Assembly (NCBI GenBank): GCA_013138865.1
Contig: WTBY01000053.1
Location: 1-41,774 of the forward strand
DNA: 41,774 nt
Direction of reading: 5' to 3'
From: Helicobacteraceae bacterium
Lineage (GTDB): Bacteria > Campylobacterota > Campylobacteria > Campylobacterales > Sulfurimonadaceae
A program made the position numbers and the translations under genes. Under the pieces are notes generated by a model that was not told the DNA's origin, did not search any database, and worked only from the letters and a program-made list of their open reading frames with translations. Below, piece by piece: positions 38,666 through 41,774 of the stretch. Position 1 is the first letter of the stretch. Each line of letters opens with the position of its first letter.

Positions 38666-38743
38666 CACGTAACAAACTTATGATATTATTATACCATAAT
38701 ATTACAAACTTATCATATTCACTTACTTCATATTACAAACTTA
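38666..38743. repeat. Three direct repeats and a palindrome upstream of the regulator
   Basis: ACAAACTTA occurs at 38672, 38704 and 38735 (spacing 32 and 31 bases, about three helical turns). Copies 1 and 2 share ACAAACTTAT(G/C)ATATT; copies 2 and 3 share ATATTACAAACTTA. Between copies 1 and 2 lies an inverted repeat (38678-38699, TTATGATAT/ATACCATAA) that contains a minus-strand TATAAT box (38688-38693). This is a likely operator/promoter for the regulator. Confidence 0.6.
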
Positions 38744-38975
38744 GAACTTAAATTATCTTTGTTTACTTCGTTGGTTAGGTACTTTCACTATGTTTTAATT
38801 AAATAGTTAGTCCTATGTAATAAATAGCACCTCAACAAACCCCCACCCCATCAACAATAACAACCTTTTTACAGTTCATCACTCTATTATAAGCAACAAC
38901 GTAACCCTATAAGAAAAGAATCTCTTAATACGTACGACCTCGAACTACTTTAGCTAGTGTCTTTTATCTTCTTAA
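38744..38975. other. Intergenic region between early operon end and regulator
   Basis: No convincing gene. Features seen: a minus-strand TATAAT box at 38886-38891 and a possible 21-residue minus-strand ORF (ATG at 38879) just after it, unsupported by a good ribosome site. A C-rich plus-strand patch lies near 38838-38850. No clear terminator was found for the operon ending at 38976. Confidence 0.5.
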
Positions 38976-39206
38976 TCAGTCTAATGAAACAATAGTTCTA
39001 CATAAAATAACACTCGATAAACTATCTACATCATGAAGCTCATACTTATTTATTTTACTAAAACAAAAACTTTCAGAATTTACAAAAGGGTCAAACATAA
39101 AAGTTTCGCCTTTATTGTATTCAAAACAATCTTCTAGCACCTCACAAAGTATTTCATTTTCTTTACCATCCCATTCAATAAACGAAACTATCATATCTTT
39201 ACTCAT
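38976..39206 (-). CDS. Hypothetical protein, 76 residues
   Basis: MSKDMIVSFIEWDGKENEIL; acidic, beta-rich. AAAGGA precedes the ATG. Last gene of the early operon that began at 304. No family recognised. Confidence 0.6.
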   Translation of the reverse strand: MSKDMIVSFIEWDGKENEILCEVLEDCFEYNKGETFMFDPFVNSESFCFSKINKYELHDVDSLSSVILCRTIVSLD

Positions 39207-39254
39207 CTTGTTTTCCTTTTTATCTTATAGAGAGGTAAACCTATTCAAACCATT

Positions 39255-39464
39255 CTAACCTAAGTTAGTTTCACTATCTTTTCTAATCTTTAACTCAATA
39301 TCATAAAAATCTTCATCTGTATACACTTCACCATCTATTGAAGATATAAAGCTAATCATACAAAACATCTTTTTTGTGCTATTGTCTTTAATCTCTGATA
39401 CAGTTGAAATATCATTAACATTTATTAAAATTTTTGTACCTATTCTATTTTCTATTACTATCAT
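39255..39464 (-). CDS. Hypothetical protein, 69 residues
   Basis: MIVIENRIGTKILINVNDIS; beta strands then an acidic helix. AAAGG precedes the ATG. Its opening resembles small SH3-like or PcfK-like strand proteins, but no family can be named. Confidence 0.6.
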   Translation of the reverse strand: MIVIENRIGTKILINVNDISTVSEIKDNSTKKMFCMISFISSIDGEVYTDEDFYDIELKIRKDSETNLG

Positions 39465-39568
39465 CTTTTAAACCTTTTTTGCTTATAGAGAAGAAACAAG
39501 TTCTTCCGCTTCACTACGTTACACGAGGGCAACGCTCCGCTTTATCTGCGATGCTTCTACCCACTAGC
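39465..39568. other. GC-rich noncoding spacer
   Basis: 104 bases without a gene. The part 39500-39555 is clearly richer in G and C than its surroundings. GAAGAA-ACAAG-TTCTTC (39490-39506) forms a 6-bp inverted repeat. Nature unknown; possibly a processed RNA or a remnant of transferred DNA. Confidence 0.4.
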
Positions 39569-39817
39569 TCAATCTTCACTCTCAAACATACTACAAGACC
39601 AATCATTATCAGCCATTCTTCCATCTCTTTTCTTTGATATTCTATTAACAAAATCAATTATCGGACAACTCCCTCTAAAAGAACAATCTACACATACATT
39701 CTTTTCTTGTTTAGCATCTTCCATTTTGAATGGCTGCATCTTTCGTTCTGTTACTGTGAACTTTTCGGCTACTTCTCTTGTTTCATTCCAATCTTTTGGT
39801 ACTTCATTATTTTCCAT
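39569..39817 (-). CDS. Small Cys-rich protein, paralogue 3
   Basis: 82 residues. CVDCSFRGSC near residue 42 and the end NDWSCSMFESED, matching the CxxC...(F/W)xCxx(F/W)E layout of the proteins at 2401-2640 and 32174-32431. Probably metal binding. It shares one base with the HNH gene upstream. Confidence 0.65.
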   Translation of the reverse strand: MENNEVPKDWNETREVAEKFTVTERKMQPFKMEDAKQEKNVCVDCSFRGSCPIIDFVNRISKKRDGRMADNDWSCSMFESED

Positions 39818-40143
39818 TATTTTTCCTTTTTATATTGTTCGTATAAATCATTATTTAAGTTACCAATAGCAACTAACTGAACTTTAGACTTCTTTAGTGT
39901 CTCATAGCCTACTGAGTGTAAAGTATGATGGCATTCAATACAAATACATATTAAACTTCTATCGTCCTTATTTGAGCCTTGTAGCGTATGATGGGGAGTA
40001 TCTAAGTTTGTACTATCATCACACACTTGGCAAATTCCAAGAGATTTTATGAAGTCTTGTCTCTCTTTGTATTCAGCTTCGTTAAATCTAACTGGAACAT
40101 CATCTCTGAGTCTAGCTTTCTTTTTATATTTCTTACTTAACAT
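39817..40143 (-). CDS. HNH-like endonuclease 2
   Basis: 108 residues. ICQVCDDSTNLDTPHHTLQG, then LICICIECHHTLHSVG: CxxC, a PHH motif and CxxCHxxxH, the pattern of zinc-stabilised HNH nucleases. The N-terminus is basic. Early genes of this kind often cut host or phage DNA. It overlaps a 24-residue micro-ORF by 11 bases. Confidence 0.65.
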   Translation of the reverse strand: MLSKKYKKKARLRDDVPVRFNEAEYKERQDFIKSLGICQVCDDSTNLDTPHHTLQGSNKDDRSLICICIECHHTLHSVGYETLKKSKVQLVAIGNLNNDLYEQYKKEK

Positions 40144-40207
40144 CGTAACTAAATGACTTTGCTACACTTCTTATATATGCTTTCCATCCCTCTAAATCTC
40201 TAATCAT
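40133..40207 (-). CDS. Micro-ORF bridging two genes, 24 residues
   Basis: MIRDLEGWKAYIRSVAKSFS then YDVK. A perfect AAGGAG ribosome site lies seven bases before the ATG. It overlaps the stop of the YopX-like gene and the start of the HNH gene, so it may mainly couple translation to the HNH gene, which lacks its own site. Confidence 0.6.
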   Translation of the reverse strand: MIRDLEGWKAYIRSVAKSFSYDVK

Positions 40208-40586
40208 TTAAAAGCTCCTTATTTTCATATAGATTGCCAATAACTTCAAGAGTTTGAAATGTCATCTTGTTTAATCTATAGTACCCTTTACTTCCATCTA
40301 TCTTCATAATAAAAGAAGCATCATAAAATTCAACTACACCTGTATATATTTCTTTTTCGTAGGCACTACCCTTTACTATATCCCCTTCAAAGATTTCTTT
40401 TCCATTTTTATCTTTAAGTCTAGTGTATTGCATAAGTGGATAATCTTCACTATTTGGTAAAACTATAAAATCATCTATTGATAGCTTTTCTTCAAGTGCA
40501 AATACGCTCATCGCTTTCAATCTCTCAGCATCTACCATCTTCTTTGTTTTTTTATTATATGCTCTAAACTTAATTTCACGACTCAT
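40200..40586 (-). CDS. YopX-family protein
   Basis: 128 residues from MSREIKFRAYNKKTKKMVDA. The pattern REIKFRAY, LMQYTRLKDKNGKEIFEGDI, VKGSAYEKEIYTGVVEF and the final VIGNLYEN is the YopX hallmark. The family is widespread in phages; the role is unknown. The ATG at 40586 (ATGA overlap) is preferred over one four codons upstream. Confidence 0.75.
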   Translation of the reverse strand: MSREIKFRAYNKKTKKMVDAERLKAMSVFALEEKLSIDDFIVLPNSEDYPLMQYTRLKDKNGKEIFEGDIVKGSAYEKEIYTGVVEFYDASFIMKIDGSKGYYRLNKMTFQTLEVIGNLYENKELLND

Positions 40587-40756
40587 TTCGCACCCCATAC
40601 AATCCCATCAATAGTAGCAATTATAAAGTCTCTTGACTCTTCAAAGTTATCTCTTAAGTATTTATTCTCTTTCTCTAATTCAACTTTAACTTTTTCAAGT
40701 TTATTGATCGTTTGCGACTGTTGGTTGATTATTGCTATTAGTTTTTTCTTTTTCAT
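40583..40756 (-). CDS. Small coiled-coil protein, 57 residues
   Basis: MKKKKLIAIINQQSQTINKL, then a Glu/Lys heptad region and a hydrophobic end (FIIATIDGIVWGAK). Both ends overlap neighbours by four bases (ATGA). Similar in style to the coiled-coil protein at 25315-25500. Confidence 0.65.
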   Translation of the reverse strand: MKKKKLIAIINQQSQTINKLEKVKVELEKENKYLRDNFEESRDFIIATIDGIVWGAK

Positions 40757-41001
40757 TTCCCTATCTTCCTTAATTGTTCTTCTTTATTGACATAATTGCT
40801 AATGTCTTTCTCTAATCTTTCTATCTTTTCCATCATACTTAACACATCATAAGTTGTAATCTCATTCTTAATTAATGTTGCAGCTAGTCTGAATGTTTCA
40901 TATCTGTGAGGATACTTTACTATATCATTCTTCCATCTTTGAATGGCGTTTGCAGATATATTAAATATCTTTAAAATCTCAACATCTTTAACAAGTTCCA
41001 T
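40753..41001 (-). CDS. Small helix-turn-helix-like regulator, 82 residues
   Basis: MELVKDVEILKIFNISANAI, QRWKNDIVKYPHRYETFRLA: LKIFNISANAIQRWK has helix-turn-helix spacing, as in small Cro-like proteins; a coiled-coil C-terminus suggests dimerisation. The best candidate for a repressor-type protein in the early operon, but unproven. Confidence 0.6.
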   Translation of the reverse strand: MELVKDVEILKIFNISANAIQRWKNDIVKYPHRYETFRLAATLIKNEITTYDVLSMMEKIERLEKDISNYVNKEEQLRKIGK

Positions 41002-41042
41002 AATACCTCTTTTATATGTAATTATACTACAAAATACATTAA

Positions 41043-41300
41043 TTAACTATTATAGTTTATCTTTTTATGTATTTTAGCATGGTGTTGTCTACATAAAGTT
41101 ACTACTGAATACAACTTTGTTTTATAAATATCGTCTTCATAACTTAGATGATGCACTTCCAAATTCTTACTTGTCTCACATAGGAAGCACTTATGATTAT
41201 CTCTAAGTAAAGCTAGTCTTCTAATCCTAGCCCACTCCTTCGACTTCATATATTTGTCGTATCTTCTTTGCTTGAAGTACGCTTTAATTAATCGAATCAT
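41043..41300 (-). CDS. HNH endonuclease 1
   Basis: 85 residues. SKEWARIRRLALLRDNHKCF, LCETSKNLEVHHLSYED, VVTLCRQHHAKIH: CxxC at 38/41, HH at 50/51, CxxHH at 70-74. A standard small phage HNH nuclease. In many phages it lies near terminase and aids packaging; here it is about 4 kb upstream of terS. Confidence 0.8.
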   Translation of the reverse strand: MIRLIKAYFKQRRYDKYMKSKEWARIRRLALLRDNHKCFLCETSKNLEVHHLSYEDDIYKTKLYSVVTLCRQHHAKIHKKINYNS

Positions 41301-41370
41301 TTATTATTGTCTCATAATATACTGCTGATAGAATTACTATTATTAAAATATGAAATACTATGTCTTTCAT
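41284..41370 (-). CDS. Membrane micropeptide, 28 residues
   Basis: MKDIVFHILIIVILSAVYYE and eight more residues: a single membrane span. Its ATG overlaps the stop of the 78-residue gene (ATGA) and its end overlaps the HNH start by 17 bases. Function unknown. Confidence 0.55.
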   Translation of the reverse strand: MKDIVFHILIIVILSAVYYETIINDSIN

Positions 41371-41603
41371 TTTAATTCATGTACTTTAACACTAAAATTA
41401 TCTTCTAAGTAGCTAATAATCTCATCTGCATCCATCTCTTTAAGTAGGTTTTCATTGCTGTGGCTTTTTATAATATCCTCAGTCTTTAAATTATCTATGA
41501 AATAACCATCAACTTCACTCAACTCTATTGATAAAAGTCCGTTTGATCCATAACTTGCAATTTCATTTATTGCTTTAGCTTCTATTGTTAATTCTTTAAT
41601 CAT
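41367..41603 (-). CDS. Small acidic protein, 78 residues
   Basis: MIKELTIEAKAINEIASYGS, then LSIELSEVDGYFID and an acidic helical C-terminus. Its start overlaps the stop of the junction gene by eight bases. No family recognised. Confidence 0.6.
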   Translation of the reverse strand: MIKELTIEAKAINEIASYGSNGLLSIELSEVDGYFIDNLKTEDIIKSHSNENLLKEMDADEIISYLEDNFSVKVHELK

Positions 41604-41769
41604 TTATATCACGCTCCATTTGTACTACACTTGCCTCTACATCACATACATCACTTCTTATTGACTCAGGGCATCCGTCTGACTCTCTAATGATATGCTT
41701 CATATCTGTGATTAAGTCCTCTATTTGTGCTAACTTTGCTTTCAATATTTCAGTTGTTTCTATTTGCAT
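41596..41769 (-). CDS. Junction-spanning small protein, complete copy
   Basis: 57 residues: MQIETTEILKAKLAQIEDLI, then TDMKHIIRESDGCPESIRSD and an acidic end. It is complete only because of the 127-base end repeat, and its continuous reading through the join supports a circular genome. Helical coiled-coil character. Its ribosome site GGGAGG is seen at the other end of the window (near 131-136). Function unknown. Confidence 0.7.
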   Translation of the reverse strand: MQIETTEILKAKLAQIEDLITDMKHIIRESDGCPESIRSDVCDVEASVVQMERDIND

Positions 41770-41774
41770 ATCAC
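41648..41774. repeat. Direct terminal repeat, right copy
   Basis: Second copy of the 127-base end repeat. Dropping one copy gives a unit of 41,647 bp. The virion could have circularly permuted ends or cohesive ends; the sequence alone does not decide this. Confidence 0.95.

Noticed and set aside
38809-38879. 21-residue minus-strand ORF in the 38.7-38.98 kb gap
   Set aside because: There is a promoter-like box just upstream, but no ribosome site and no coding signal; kept only as a remark.

Overview
This window is an essentially complete tailed-phage genome. All convincing genes lie on the minus strand. The first and last 127 bases are identical and one small gene reads straight through the join, so this is a circular or circularly permuted contig with a unit of about 41,647 bp. 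It encodes a terminase, a portal protein, an HK97-type capsid, a long tape measure with a frameshifted tail chaperone pair, and no sheath, so the virion should be a siphovirus. The DNA is AT-rich (about one third GC by eye). Promoters show a clear TATAAT box but rarely a -35 box. This would suit a Campylobacterota host (Sulfurimonas, Sulfurovum or Arcobacter type), but the host is inference only. No integrase and no classical CI repressor were found.

Layout in the direction of transcription (high to low coordinate). About 38.6-37.4 kb: a winged-helix regulator behind three direct repeats, then small early-type genes. 37.4-34.1 kb: tandem repeats, small terminase, large terminase, portal. 34.1-26.7 kb: collagen-like, beta-helix and beta-sandwich virion proteins in an unusual place between portal and head genes. 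26.7-25.65 kb: Mu-F-like head protein. 25.65-24.4 kb: an accessory cassette with its own promoter, a pseudoknot-type RNA, an antirepressor/GIY-YIG fusion and a tiny zinc-ribbon peptide. 24.35-19.0 kb: scaffold, capsid, cement, connectors, tail terminator, tail tube and chaperones. 19.0-9.9 kb: tape measure, tail tip and fibres, including a beta-propeller/discoidin-like protein. 9.9-8.2 kb: lysis-type genes (small membrane proteins, lipoprotein, XhlA-like protein, DUF5675 enzyme).

8.08-0.4 kb is the replication and recombination operon: small regulators, a DUF1351 coiled coil, a Sak3/DUF1071 annealing protein, a DUF1367 protein, a possible ssDNA-binding protein, a replisome organizer with a candidate origin inside its gene, and two PD-(D/E)XK-type nucleases. 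A second early operon starts at 304, crosses the contig join and runs to about 38.98 kb. It carries many tiny overlapping genes, two HNH proteins and a YopX-family protein. Both early operons start with the same promoter/leader block at identical spacing, which suggests they are controlled together.

The most unusual signals are two intergenic RNAs on the minus strand (4327-4431 and 25543-25636). Their helices pair fully only when read as minus-strand RNA, because the mismatches become G-U pairs, and both have interleaved pairing. Next come phased GTTAC repeats inside the replisome-organizer gene, a GGGAAAC slippery site in the tail chaperone pair, and about a dozen coding micro-ORFs of 24-58 residues linked by ATGA-type overlaps.
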